Below are positions 37,857-49,500 of a stretch of 64,000 nucleotides of DNA, in pieces. Position 1 is the first letter of the stretch; every line of letters begins with the position of its first letter. Under the pieces are notes generated by a model that saw only the letters and a program-made list of their open reading frames with translations, had not been told where the DNA came from and did no database searches. Origin of the DNA: Mytilus californianus (Eukaryota > Mollusca > Bivalvia > Mytilida > Mytilidae). Where the stretch lies: the NCBI RefSeq assembly GCF_021869535.1, contig NW_026262701.1, positions 7,579,501-7,643,500 of the forward strand. Direction: 5' to 3'. The position numbers and the translations under genes were made by a program.

Positions 37857-38366
37857 TAATAAAAAACATCATGCATCTATGTAACCGTAATATATTTAAC
37901 TTTTAATTTGTGCTGTTTATATGCATTATACGTAAAAGGCAAAATGCATGTCATTTAAGATTTTCTGTGGTATATATTGGGTTAGATTGACATGTCTTAG
38001 TTCTGCTGTATTCGGTGTTTTCGCAGCCTGACAATAGACAAAACAGCTTTAAATGGTTGATATATACCGTAGAATTGGCTTTATTGAATTAAAATATACT
38101 TTAATTGCATGGAACATGCTATAGAAGGCTTTTCTTGTATGCTCTAAAAATCACTGAACCAGGGTGTTAAAAACACAGGGAATACAATGTATTGTAAAGG
38201 TTCGTGTGCTTTTATACGGGGTTGTTATCATTGAATGTTATGTAATTTGCACCTTATTTCCTTTTCATGACATGTCAGCATCAGAAAAGCATTCGATTTC
38301 AATGGATTTAGGTCACTACTACGTTAAATGGTGATCAAACCGGCATTTTCCATTTTCCTAGCGTTT

Positions 38367-38381
38367 CCGGAAGCGGAAGTG
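38367..38381. promoter_or_regulatory. Possible SF3B3 promoter: paired ETS/GABP sites
   Basis: CCGGAAGCGGAAGTG holds two overlapping-phase GGAA ETS cores, a hallmark of housekeeping promoters, in a locally CpG-richer patch (~38340-38470). It lies ~2.5 kb upstream of the SF3B3 ATG, whose exon has an acceptor in its 5' UTR and so needs an upstream exon. I cannot identify the first exon's donor. Confidence 0.3.
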
Positions 38382-38670
38382 TTCTTCTGAATGAATAAAC
38401 CAATAACCCAAATGTGATTCAATATCGCAAATCAAGACAACGTACTAGTCTGTACCGCGAATGCCGCATAACTCCGTAGACCATTTAAAATTTGATTTAA
38501 CTGCCATTAGTATATATACGCAATGGTGATTTCTGGACGCATTTTTTTATTTAAAGGAATCTCACATTATGAACAAGTTAAGTGTTTTTTTGTTGTTGTT
38601 ATAAAAGATGGGATTAATATACCAGTTCAGTTCACGGTTTCCTGTATTTGTAAAGCAAAATATTGTCCTA

Positions 38671-38700
38671 TGAAATATTGTCCCCCAAGACAATATTTCA
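38671..38700. repeat. Perfect hairpin
   Basis: TGAAATATTGTC at 38671-38682 pairs with GACAATATTTCA at 38689-38700 across a 6-nt loop. Related ATGAAATTNTGTCC words follow to 38790, so this is probably part of a short repeat. Confidence 0.6.
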
Positions 38701-38835
38701 TGACTTTGTATCATGAAATTCTGTCCTCATCTATGTCCCCATCTGAAAGAATGTCCAGAAAAGAACAAATTTCCATATGAAATTTTGTCCATATAGTGTT
38801 GAAGAGGCTATGTACACCTGTTAAACATAAAAGTA

Positions 38836-39305
38836 ACTAGATATCATTGAGATGGGAGCCATCTCTGTGGGCCCCGCTGTGAATAATGTGTGGTAAAAAA
38901 ATTGTATCTTTATCATTGGACATGGGGTTGTCAACTGAAACCGAAGTTTATGACCTTGACCTTTGACCTAGGAAGTTGTACATAAATTATGACACACCCT
39001 CTGGTGTTGGTTTATATACATGTCAAGTATAAACATTGAAATCATAACGGTTCTCAAGATATAGAGCGGACATGATCTGTACCATAGGACATGGGGTTGT
39101 CAACTAAAACCAGTTTTTGACTAGACCTTTGACCTAGGAAGTTGTACATACATTATGACACACCCTCTGGTGTTGGTTAATATACATGTCAAGTATAAAC
39201 TTTGAAATCATAACGGTTCTCTAGATATAGAGCGGACACAATTTGTTACGGACGGACGGACAGACTGATCACTATAGGGCATCCGCCATTCGGCGGGGCT
39301 CTAAT
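38836..39305 (+). mobile_element. Family F tandem-core element (complete)
   Basis: Starts ATCATTGAGATGGGAGCCAT; GCCCCGC at 38871-38877 pairs with GCGGGGC at 39293-39299. Two ~170-bp units (GACATGGGGTTGTCAACT ... GACACACCCTCTGGTGTTGG), a GGACGGACGGACAGAC tract and the end CCGCCATTCGGCGGGGCTCT. Carries TGACCTTGACCTTTGACCT. Confidence 0.7.
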
Positions 39306-40164
39306 AATAAAAATACTGAAACACAAATATATACTTAAAAGTTGAGAATGTTTCTTATGTAACAAAAATTGTGCATGATACTCAAGATAAAGGTACTAAA
39401 CTTTCCTTTATTTCTCCTGTCTTCACATCTCTTGTGTTGTTTTTAACACTTTTCCAAATGTAATGGGCTTGTTTAAGTTGATTGTCTTGTATCTCTATAT
39501 ATCCTAACGATGTGTTTTCCATCTTTTCTTGGTGGCATGTTTTTCCAGTATTCATTAATCTTAGTTCCTATCAATCTTTTCCATTCGATTTTCTTAATTG
39601 GATTTTCTATGTAATAGCTACATGACTTCAGGTTGTATGATTTAGAAATAGTTTTCCCCACTCTATTGGTAAGGTCGTTTTCTCTATGGTCAGCAAGAAC
39701 TATTTGTCTGCGCAGAATTCCCACTCTATGGTTCCTGTGTTTCTGGAAATGTTCATAAAGAAGGTAAGTATGTTTTTCTCCATGGTTCTGCTCCTACTAG
39801 AGGGTAGACAGCCGTATTTGATGTATAATATGAACCAATATATTATGTTCCAGATTACAGTAACAAAAATACAGAACTCCAAGGTAAATTAAAAGGTTTT
39901 TCGTTGGAACAATAATATACGCAATAATTAAAATATTTTTAATTTATTTTCAGTCAGATATTCAAATATGAATTTTTATAATGAATTCATATTTAAAGTT
40001 TCTTGCATCATTCTATGATTCTAAGTCATCTGTTTGCCCCTAGTAATGATATTAATTTATTAAAGAGTTATATAACATTTTATTTGTTAATACTGAAGTC
40101 TCAGTATAATGATTTTTCAATATTAAAAGTACAGTTAATGTTCAGAGAAATAAGATTATATGGA

Positions 40165-40957
40165 AAATAAAATGCTCCGCTGGGCGCAGCTTGATACAAC
40201 CGCAGAGGTGGAACCCTGAACAGTTGGGGCAAGTATGGACACAACAATCAAGCTTGATACAGCACTGAATTTGGATTGTAATAGAATATTTGACACATCT
40301 TAGGTTTCTGACACAGAATGAATGTGGTTTAAGTACTTAAAAATAGATTTTTAATTTACCTATTCAAACCATATCATTATTATTTGCTTTTATATATAAA
40401 TCAGAAATAACCAATTTAAAATGGAAAATTTAAAAGAAAGAAAAAGGAAAAAAAAATCCCCCCCCCCCCCCCCCAATTTTTTTAATCCCCTTATGATTCA
40501 TCACCCAAAAACTCAATCCCAGCCTTCCCTTTGTGGTATGGTACCTTGCAGTACAATTTCAGAGAGATCCATACACTTGAACACAAGTTATTGTCTGGAA
40601 ACTAGAAAAAATGTTTATTTTTGGCCCCTTTTAGGCCCCTTATACCTAAAAGTTTTGGGCAATTACCCCCAAACTCAATTCCAGCTTTTCCATTGTGATA
40701 TGGAACCTTGTAGTACAATTTCAGAAAGATCCATACACTTACACACAAGTTATTGTCATGAAACTAGAAAAATGCTTGTTTTTTGCCCCTAATTCCTAAA
40801 ATTTTGAGGCAATTACCCCCAAAATCAATTGAACCTTTTGTTAAAAATTAATAGAGATCCATTCACTTAAACTAAAGTTAGAGTGGGAAAACCAATGTGT
40901 CTTCGGACAACGTCATACCAATATACGACTGCAAAATTTTTTTGCGGTCGTATAAAA
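40165..40957 (+). mobile_element. Family B element (short complete copy)
   Basis: AAATAAAATGCTCCGC start, 5' word ATACAACCGC at 40194-40203, a C-tract at ~40459, two to three units, and GCGGTCGTAT at 40944-40953 (one mismatch). Confidence 0.68.
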
Positions 40958-41279
40958 AACTATTAAATTTTTAATCAATATCAATCTTAAAATTTAACTT
41001 TTTCAAGCTGATAAATCACTTCAGGCAGTTGTAACTCATTTATAGAAATTCTTTGTTTTGAACTATTAGTAGGCCTAAACAATAGGACAATCCTTACTAA
41101 GAATATGCCTTTTTGAGGATTCCATTTGACGTAATTATTACCTTCGTGTTTTGTGTTACTAAACTTAAAAGATGCGTTGTTACTGTGCTTATCCTGAAGG
41201 CTTTGGCCTATTACAATACCAATTGCTCAAACAGTTTACCAAAATTGCAGTTTGAATTCATCTCAACAAACTGATCAAC

Positions 41280-41850
41280 TGGTAAAATATTTTAGCCAAT
41301 TGCTTCAGTGAAAGGTTGTTAGATAACAGGATTTGTAAGAACTGTAATATAAATTTGGTGGAAGATGAGTTACATTTTCTATTAAACTGTCCAAAATTTT
41401 CTCATTTAAAGAAGGAGTTAGTGTTCAACTGTTTAAATAAAAACATTACTAATACTACAGATATTAATTCCCAGTTTATGTGGTTGTTAAGTAATGAAGA
41501 CACTGATGTGTGCAAAAGTATAGCTAAGTACCTTAACATGTGTTTTTTACTTAGAATAAAAGTGTAAAATTTTTTTGTTTGTTGGCTATTTATAATGTAC
41601 TTATCTTTTTTATACTAGAGTAACTCCCCTTGGAACACATAATATTTTGATACTTGTGTAGTATTAATTTTAGTTAGATTGTTTAAATGTTATTCTTTGT
41701 TGTATCTATGCTATTAATGATTATGTTCATATGTTCTCGCTGCATTGAAGACCCATTGGTGGCCTTCGGCTGTTGTCTGCTCTATGGTCCGGTTGTTGTT
41801 TCTTTGACACATTCCCCATTTCCGTTCTCAATTTTATAATTGAGCTTTCT
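41280..41850 (+). mobile_element. 5'-truncated non-LTR retrotransposon (LINE)
   Basis: A plus-strand frame to 41567 reads RICKNCNINLVEDELHFLLN and CPKFSHLKKEL, the CxxC...H..C motif found after the reverse transcriptase in many LINE ORF2 proteins. It ends with a stop, then a ~280-bp 3' UTR with GGTCCGGTTGTTGTTTCTTT GACACATTCCCC, the same tail as at 20820-20925. Only the last ~85 residues remain. Confidence 0.7.
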
Positions 41851-42620
41851 TTAATAAAATATTTCGTATTTTATATGTATGAAGTGAGTGCAGTGAAATA
41901 AAGGTAATGCTAACCATCCAATATTATTTACTTAATGGCTGTGTAATGAAAGTGAAATAAACTAATCAACTAGTATAATATAAGTCACTTGTTTAAAAAG
42001 GTCCGACTTTGACATGAATACTTCTATCCTAATGACAATTTATAAATAATTAGTTCTTTCAATTGTTTGGTTAGTCAATAACTTATTGCTTTGTTTGTTA
42101 ACAGGAAGTTATTGTGTAATTGTAAATTGGATATTTTTTTATATAACAATTACTGATCTGCTGGCATTAAAGGGAAATAATTTTGAATTCACTCATTGTA
42201 AAAAAAATTTTTGTATATATTTTCTTGTGTGAATGTCAATTTATCAGCTTGTTATAGTGGATGAAATCTACACTACATACATTTTAAGGTCACTAATATG
42301 AAATTGTTTGACCTATATTATGCGTCTTGTCTACCCCCACAAGAGATGTTTTTATTGTCCGAATGCCACAGAATAGACGTCTGATCTGTAATTTTCCTAT
42401 CGTTTTGACTGATTGTAGATTGTCATGGCAGAAATGCATGCATAGCAGGAGATGCTTACCCCTTTGACACCAGTCTTGCTCCTCTTGGGAGTTTATGGAA
42501 TTCCCTCAGTTTGATTTTTACCTTGGTTTGTATGTTACCACTGAATGGATTTATGAGATATCTGTCGGTAAATTACTGTTTCTTACATATATGTTGATTG
42601 CCTGTCTATCTTTTTTACAA
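41850..42620. other. Intergenic stretch with nothing recognised
   Basis: AT-rich; apart from a weak relative of the GCAGGATCTGCTTACCC repeat at ~42445, no gene or repeat structure seen. Confidence 0.45.
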
Positions 42621-42624
42621 CAAA

Positions 42625-43005
42625 TGTGGAATGTGTCGGACATAACTGACAAACGGTAAAAGTGATGCTACCCAAATTTGTAATTGATCTGAGTTTTGAG
42701 GTAATAAGTATTGTGTATAAGTTTCATAACATTTGGTTGAGGCAAACTTAAGTTAGAGAACGGAAACGAAAAATTCAGCAATTTTTCCATTTGTAAAGGG
42801 GCATAACTCTAGAACGATTAACGTGACACAATCAAAATTCGAAATTGATCTGTATTTTGTGGTAATAAGCATTGTGTATAAGTTTCATAACATTTGGTTG
42901 AGGCAAACTAAAGTTAGAGAACAGAAACCAACTTTGGGACGTACGTACGTACGTACGGACAAGGGTAAAACTTTATGCCCCTCCGCTACAGCGGGGGCAT
43001 AACAA
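42625..43005 (+). mobile_element. Family A element, 5' truncated
   Basis: Two units (GGGGCATAACTCTAGAACG; TTTCATAACATTTGGTTGAG), a GTACGTACGTACGTACGG tract and end TACAGCGGGGGCATAAC. The 5' word is absent. Confidence 0.65.
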
Positions 43006-43019
43006 AATTAATGTTTATT

Positions 43020-43262
43020 TTATAGTTTCGCTTCAAATAACATTAAATGTCTATAATGGTCCTAAACATTCCATTAAAATTTCAATTTATTTCAAAAAGA
43101 GGTCCAATATTCATCATCTGGTATCCAAAGGTATAACAGGCAGACAGACGGAAAGATGGATGGACAGTCTAATGGACAGATATTGGGATTCCTATATATT
43201 CTTCAGGCTCTGTTGAGCAGGTGAGCAGGGTATAACTATAAGTTGGGTGGGTCATAAAAACT
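43020..43262 (+). repeat. End of a further decayed tandem-core family
   Basis: AGACAGACGGAAAGATGG tract followed by GGTGAGCAGGGTATAACT and GTGGGTCATAAAAAC, matching the general 3' plan of the families above but not one of them. Confidence 0.35.
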
Positions 43263-43290
43263 ACATACTTTCTGTACAAATATCTTTTTA

Positions 43291-44143
43291 GATAAATTGT
43301 TAACACAGAGATATGTCTCGCCTATATGTTATTTTGATAATGAAATGTTGAAATTAAAATAGCAATACTTTAACATGCAAGTTGTGCAAAAATTCAAAGT
43401 CAACGAACGAAGACTGAAGGTACAGGGCTAAACAATCTCCATGGAAATGAGATGTGCCAATGCTAATACAACTGCATGCCAATTACCATTGACTTTTCAT
43501 AAGTTGTTCCCTTGAAACAAACTTAAACACAAACATTAACATTAACTTGTAAACTATGTAATAGTTTCAAAGTCAATGAACTATAATGAGGGGGGGGGGG
43601 GGTTATATAATCTCCATGGAAATGAATCTTGCAAATGCCAATCCATCGGCATACCAGATATCATTGACTTAACATTAGTGGTTCATCTTAAACTGACCTA
43701 ATCACAAACTAATTCATGTAAACTAAGCCATTTGTAAGCAAAAGTTTCAAAGTCAATAGACCATGACTGAGGGGTACCAAATATTCTCCATGGAAATAAG
43801 ATGTGCTAATGCTTATACAACTGCATACCAATTATTATTGACCTACCACTAAACGATTCCCCTTAAACAGACCTAATCACAAACTAATACATGAAAACTA
43901 AGCAAGAGTTTCAAAGTCAATAGACCATGACTGAGGGGGCGGGGCCAAATAATCTCCATGGTAATGAGGTGTGCCAATGCTAATACAACTGCATACCCAA
44001 TATCATTGACCTACCACTAGTGGTTCACCATGAACTAGACCTTATCACAAACTAATACATTGTTGACGCCGCCGCTGTGCAAGACGCCAGTAACAGCATA
44101 CCTATGGCACGCTTTTTGACTCTGTCAAGGTGAGACAAAAACC
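43291..44143 (+). mobile_element. Family H tandem-core element
   Basis: AACACAGAGATATGTCTCGCC start, four to five units as at 18888-19868, GACGCCGCCGCTGTGC near the end, final CAAGGTGAGACAAAAA; the GTCTCGCCT / AGGTGAGAC ends are imperfect complements. A further start module follows at ~44160. Confidence 0.65.
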
Positions 44144-44570
44144 AGTGTAATCTATAATAAACTGTTGACACAGAGATATGTCTCGCCTGTCGGAATAAAA
44201 TTCAGAAAAAAAAAACCAATCTAATGGACAGCAACATTGCTTATTATTTCAAAGTCACTGGACCATGATCTTGTGGGGAGGGCCTAGAAATTCTTTTTTA
44301 TAAGCAACATTATAATAATAACATTTGAAAAATTTGCTAATTAATTCAAAGTCGCTGGACCAACTAATGGGTAGGGCCTCAAAATGGTTGACAAACTGAG
44401 ATGTACAGACAGCAATGTAACTTTATAGAAAATATTGTCTATTGTAAGTAGTTCCTATCAAACTAACTTAATCAGAAAATTAAACATTTTCCCATCCGGG
44501 TTTTCCCGCCCGGGTAATACTTTGCCAACCCTGACAAAATCTCTAAAAAAAATCAATCAATCAATCAAGA

Positions 44571-44576
44571 TTTAAT
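44571..44576 (-). terminator. Possible CTDP1 polyadenylation signal (ATTAAA)
   Basis: ATTAAA on the minus strand about 65 nt after the CTDP1 stop. A single weak variant hexamer in AT-rich DNA; no AATAAA is nearer. Confidence 0.3.
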
Positions 44577-44640
44577 CATTTAAGAAATGATGACATGACT
44601 TCAGATTTGAATTTTCTGACATTTTCTGTACATTAAAATG

Positions 44641-46546
44641 TCATAATTCTAGGAATTCTTTTTCAATTGCAGCTGCCATTTCATCATCCATAGATCCTAT
44701 GGATTCATTATCATCAGAGTCAGTATCAGGTGCAAACGCATCTACTGTCTTCTCAAAATGTTCAAGGTCATTTTCACTTTCAATGTCATGAGGTTCATCA
44801 TGATCAGAGGCAACAGGACTGTCACTTGATGCAGATCTATCTTTTGTTTTCCATCCTCTAGGTAAATCAGCAGAGAGACTATCTTGAGAAGAAGAATCGT
44901 TTTCTCCACTACTAAGTACATGCAGCCGCATTCTAGAATCTCTCTCGTCATCATCTTCAGACGAGTTATTGTCAGGATCGTCATCCATAATTTCCTCCAC
45001 TTCTTTATCCATACATGCAAGATCATCATCTGAAAATGCCAACAATGGATTATAAGTTCTTGAAAATGTTGGATTTTGATTTTCAGTCATTTCTGTATCC
45101 TTTCTTTTAATTTTCTGTTGTGATGTTGAAGCTTCTGTTTGAGACTCAGCAGTTGAAACTTGATTTTCACCAGTTTTAAGACGTTTCTCTAAATTTGATG
45201 TTTCAGAAAGATCATCTGGGTCAGATTTTCTCTTTCTACTTTTTTCATAAGACACATCAGGACTGTCTCTTGTTTCCTTAGATGTTTCTTTATCTAATGG
45301 GAAAAGTCTTTCATCAACATGTTCATACCGTTCAGCACAACTCCACAACCAATTTGAATTGACTATTTTCACACTTTTACATTTGAGAGCCATTCTGACT
45401 TTGTTTGTTCCCAGTTTTGCTGCTACAAGATGTGTAGTTGCCACACCTTTATCAACTCCATCGTTAGGAATGATATTTGTATGAATGTTTGCTCCCAATG
45501 CTTTCGCTACTAAATAAGCTCTGCTTTTTTCAGGAGGCATATTTGTTGGGAAAACACCACTGAACACAATATTTACTCCATTGAGAACTTTTATTTTAAT
45601 GTAACTTATAATGTTTTTTAGATCAGGTACATCTTCTGTGTCATTCTTTGACTTTAACTGATCATTAAAATCAAAGAATGTTTTGTGAATTCTCGTCAGG
45701 ATTTCCTCCAGATATAACAAATAGTCATCCTCGTCATCCCATTCAATTTCAACATCTTCTTCTTGTAAATTGTCCATACTTTCCTTGTCCCTTTTTGAAT
45801 CATCTGGATTAGAACTTTCTGATTTATCTGTGTCCATTGATTTCACTGAAGAATTTTTACCTTCAAATTCTGTTTTGTCAGGATTTTCAATTTCTTTTTC
45901 AATGTCAGATGTTTTATTGTCTGCTTCCAGATTTTGATCTAAAGCTTTTGGATTTGTTTCCATTTCTGTTACAACAGAAGAAGATACTGCTTCATTACAC
46001 TTTTCACTTTTTTCCGTTTGTTTTATATCATTACTGACCTTAGGTTCAGAATTGTCAATTTCATTTTCAGTTTTTCGTTGTTGGGTTTTTAGATTTTTAT
46101 TGTTGTTTTCATTATCACTTCCTGATTTTGTATTTACACCTTTTTGATTAATTTCATTAGTTTCTGTGATGTCTGATGTTTCAGATGGAATGGTTTCATT
46201 TTTATCTTCTTTTGCACTGTTAGCAGTCTTATTATCCTCCTTAACACATGACTTTTCAGTTTCTTTATCATTTTTTGTTTGTAGATTATCTCCCTTTTCC
46301 ACTGAATCATCAGCTTCAATGTCATCTTCTTTTTCAATGGATTTTGACCTGGAAACTCTTCTGACCCTATGATGAACTGGTTCCTGGTCATGTTCAGTTT
46401 TTGTAAGTCCAGGGGGTGCATTAATATCTGCAGTTCCTTGAAAGAATCTGTATGGTTTGACATGGATCAAATTTGGGGCAAAGTTCCAAACATCTTCTCT
46501 ATCATCTATTATACAAACCATCTTATCTCCACATGGAAACAAAGCT
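44641..46546 (-). CDS. CTDP1: CTDP1 coding exon 6 (end of catalytic domain, linker, BRCT, acidic tail)
   Basis: Residues 252-886 and stop TGA in one 1.9-kb exon. Opens with ALFPCGDKMVCIIDDREDVW (second Asp pair of the active site), then a Glu/Lys/Asn/Ser-rich linker, an acidic helix (DDEDDYLLYLEEILTRIH), the BRCT domain (VLNGVNIVFSGVFPTN ... NSNWLWSCAERY), a basic patch (KSRKRKSD) that could be a nuclear signal, and an acidic Ser-rich tail. Acceptor CATTACAG. The linker differs strongly from vertebrate sequence, as is usual for this family. Plus-strand open frames over this exon are shadows. Confidence 0.96.
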
Positions 46547-49500
46547 CTGTAATGAAATCAAAAATAAAACATTAAAATATAACTTACAACAAAATGTGTC
46601 CATAAGACACTATATCTTGCTTGCAGTATCCCATTCCCATGTTCAGCTAACTGTGAAATTTGTATCAAAACCCTGATTTGACATATATCTTGAAAACTTC
46701 ATATCATAATGAACATTTGTTCAAATGTTGTGCTGTAACACCACTGTCCCAGGTTAGGGGAGGGTTGAATGCTCACAAACAAGTTTAACCCCGCCACATT
46801 CTTAAATTGCCTGTCCCATGTCAGGAGCCTGTAGTTCAGTGGTTGTCGGTTCATTTCTGTCATATTTGGTTTTTTTTTTTAAATTGTTTTGTTATAAACA
46901 AGGCCATTAGTTTTCTCGATTGAATTGTTTTATATTTCTCATGTCAGGGCCTTTTATAGCCGACTATACGGTATGGGTTTTTCTCATTGTTGAAAGCTGA
47001 GCGGTTGCCTATAATTGCTTACATCCACTTCATTTAAACTTTGGTGGATAGTTGTCTCATTGGCAATCATACAGCATCTCCTTATTTTTATATGTAACGT
47101 GACAAATTGCACCTATTTTGACAGTTTTTTCAACTATGTTTATTTATGATCCAGAAAAAGGTTTCCATTCTGCGTTTATTTTGTAGATGTATCCTTATTT
47201 ACTATATAGTTCCACCAATTTAATTTTGAATCCATATAGATTCATAGAAAAATGGGTTTGAAACGACCCATGATTCTGTAATGAGGAGTACCCAAATTGC
47301 ATCCATGCTTTAAAAATTACATCTGTCAAAATCGAATAACTGATACTTTGTTTTATTTCTTCAAATATTTAAAACAACTTGACAATAGTCCATTCTTACT
47401 ATTCATTTTTTAAGATAAGGATGCCTATAACATATTTGAATTGATCCTTTTTGAAAGTTGACTTTTTGTAGACGTCGCATGGCGACATTTCCGTAGATTT
47501 TACTTTTTGGAGCGAATACTTCATCTGTTGATATATACTCATGATTGTAAACGTTTTGTGTATATTTAAATATATTTAGCTATGTTGAAAGACATGCATA
47601 TTGTCAAATCATAAAAAAACAAATTGTTTAGTCTCTAAGAAGACTTGCAAGATTTCCTTTGCTATTTATGCTAAATGGGTGCAATTTGGGTACTCGGTGC
47701 AATTTGGGTACTGTGACATTAGACAAATTTTGACCACAACTTCATGGTAAAATACCTTCAACAAAAACATTAATCTGAAATGGGACAGATTAAGGGAGGG
47801 GCAGACAAACAGAATGGAAAACATAATGTACCCTCTAATGTCATAGGCAGGGCATAAAAAATTGTTTTCATTAGAAAAACTTAATGTAAAACAGTCTTGT
47901 GATAATTTTCAATCAGCTCTGATGTAAAGTTTAAAAGTTGATAGTAAGCAACAGCTGTGTTCTTTAATGCCTAAGGTGTAGTGTGATGGACATCTAGCAT
48001 AGCATTCAGATAAACCTGGGTAAGAAAGAAAGACTTTTTTTTATCAATTTTGAAGGCCTCACTGTGACTTTCAGATACAGAACAGATATAAAAGTCCTGC
48101 TTCTTTGCTTTTTGTTTTGTCATGTGCATGCAGTGATTTTGTGTTATGAATTGATTCACCATATCATTTTCTTTTCCAATATTACCCTGGTACTAGAAGA
48201 GATTATTTCACAAAATACTTATTGATTCTTTTTTTTTACATATTTTATCATAGAAACTTTCTCCAAAATTGACATGTACGTTAAACAACAATCAATCCTT
48301 CAATCAATAAATTTCAGATTGTCTGCTAATAATAGAGTAAAAACAATCATGTTCAGTATAGAAAAGTAACATTACTTTTGTCATTGACTTAATTTTTCTA
48401 GCCTTAGAAAAATTAGTTTAGGATAGTTTTATATACTTTTCATTAATACTAATTAAGAAGATCTGTTTATGTATTCAGCTTTTCCAACTAAAAGTTTAAA
48501 CTAGATATCATTGAGATGGGAGCCATCTCTGTGGGCCCCGCTGTGAATAATGTGTGGTAAAAAATTTGTATCTTTACCATAGGACATGGGGTTGTCAACT
48601 GAAACCAAAGTTTTTGACCTTGACCTTTGACCTAAGAAGTTGTACATTAATTATGACACACCCTCTGGTGTTGGTTTATATACATCTCAAGTATAAACTT
48701 TGAAATCATAACGGTTCTCAAGCTATAGAGCAGACACGATCTTTACCATAGGACGTGGGGTTGTCAACTGAAACCAAAGTTTTTGACCTTGACCTTTGAC
48801 CTAGGAAGTTGTACATACATTATGACACACCCTCTGGTGTTGGTTAATATACATGTCAAGTATAAACTTTGAAATCATAACGGTTCTCTAGATATAGAGT
48901 AGACACAATTTGTTACGGATGGACGGACGGACGGATAGACAGACGAACGGACAGACAGACTGATCACTATAGGGTGTCCGCCATTTGGCGGGGCCGTAAG
49001 GGGCCCTAATTATTCGGTATGGCTGAGAGTACTGAAGATATCATAAAACAGTCAAGTCTGTTAACCTCACTTTTCATTATAATCAATAATTAGATTATCT
49101 GCAGAATAGTTTGGAAAAGTCAACTAAAAAATGTCTGTCAGGTCATGCAAATTGGATTTATGTCATTACTTCTTTTTCCAATGTATTAAAGTAAAAACAA
49201 CAACAATGCACCACAACTTACATAATTGAGACAAACTTGTACCCAAACAACAATGCAACACAACTTACATAAATGAAACAAACTTTTACCCAAACAACAA
49301 TGCAACACAACTTACATAATTGAGACAAACTTGTACCCAAACAACAGTGCACCACAACTTACATAATTGAGACAAACTTGTACCCAAACAACAATGCAAC
49401 ACAACTTACATAAATGAAACAAACTTGTACCCAAACAACAATGCACCACAAATTACATAATTGAGACAAACTTGTACCCAAACAACAGTGCACCACAACT

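Noticed and set aside
39473..39724. Minus-strand frame of 83 codons rich in Lys/Arg
   Set aside because: Slightly reminiscent of LINE protein segments (KINEYWK) but no definite motif, so not called.
45837..46463. Several open frames on both strands over CTDP1 exon 6
   Set aside because: They overlap the strongly supported 635-codon exon in other frames and have compositions expected from shadows of an acidic, Glu/Lys/Ser-rich sequence.
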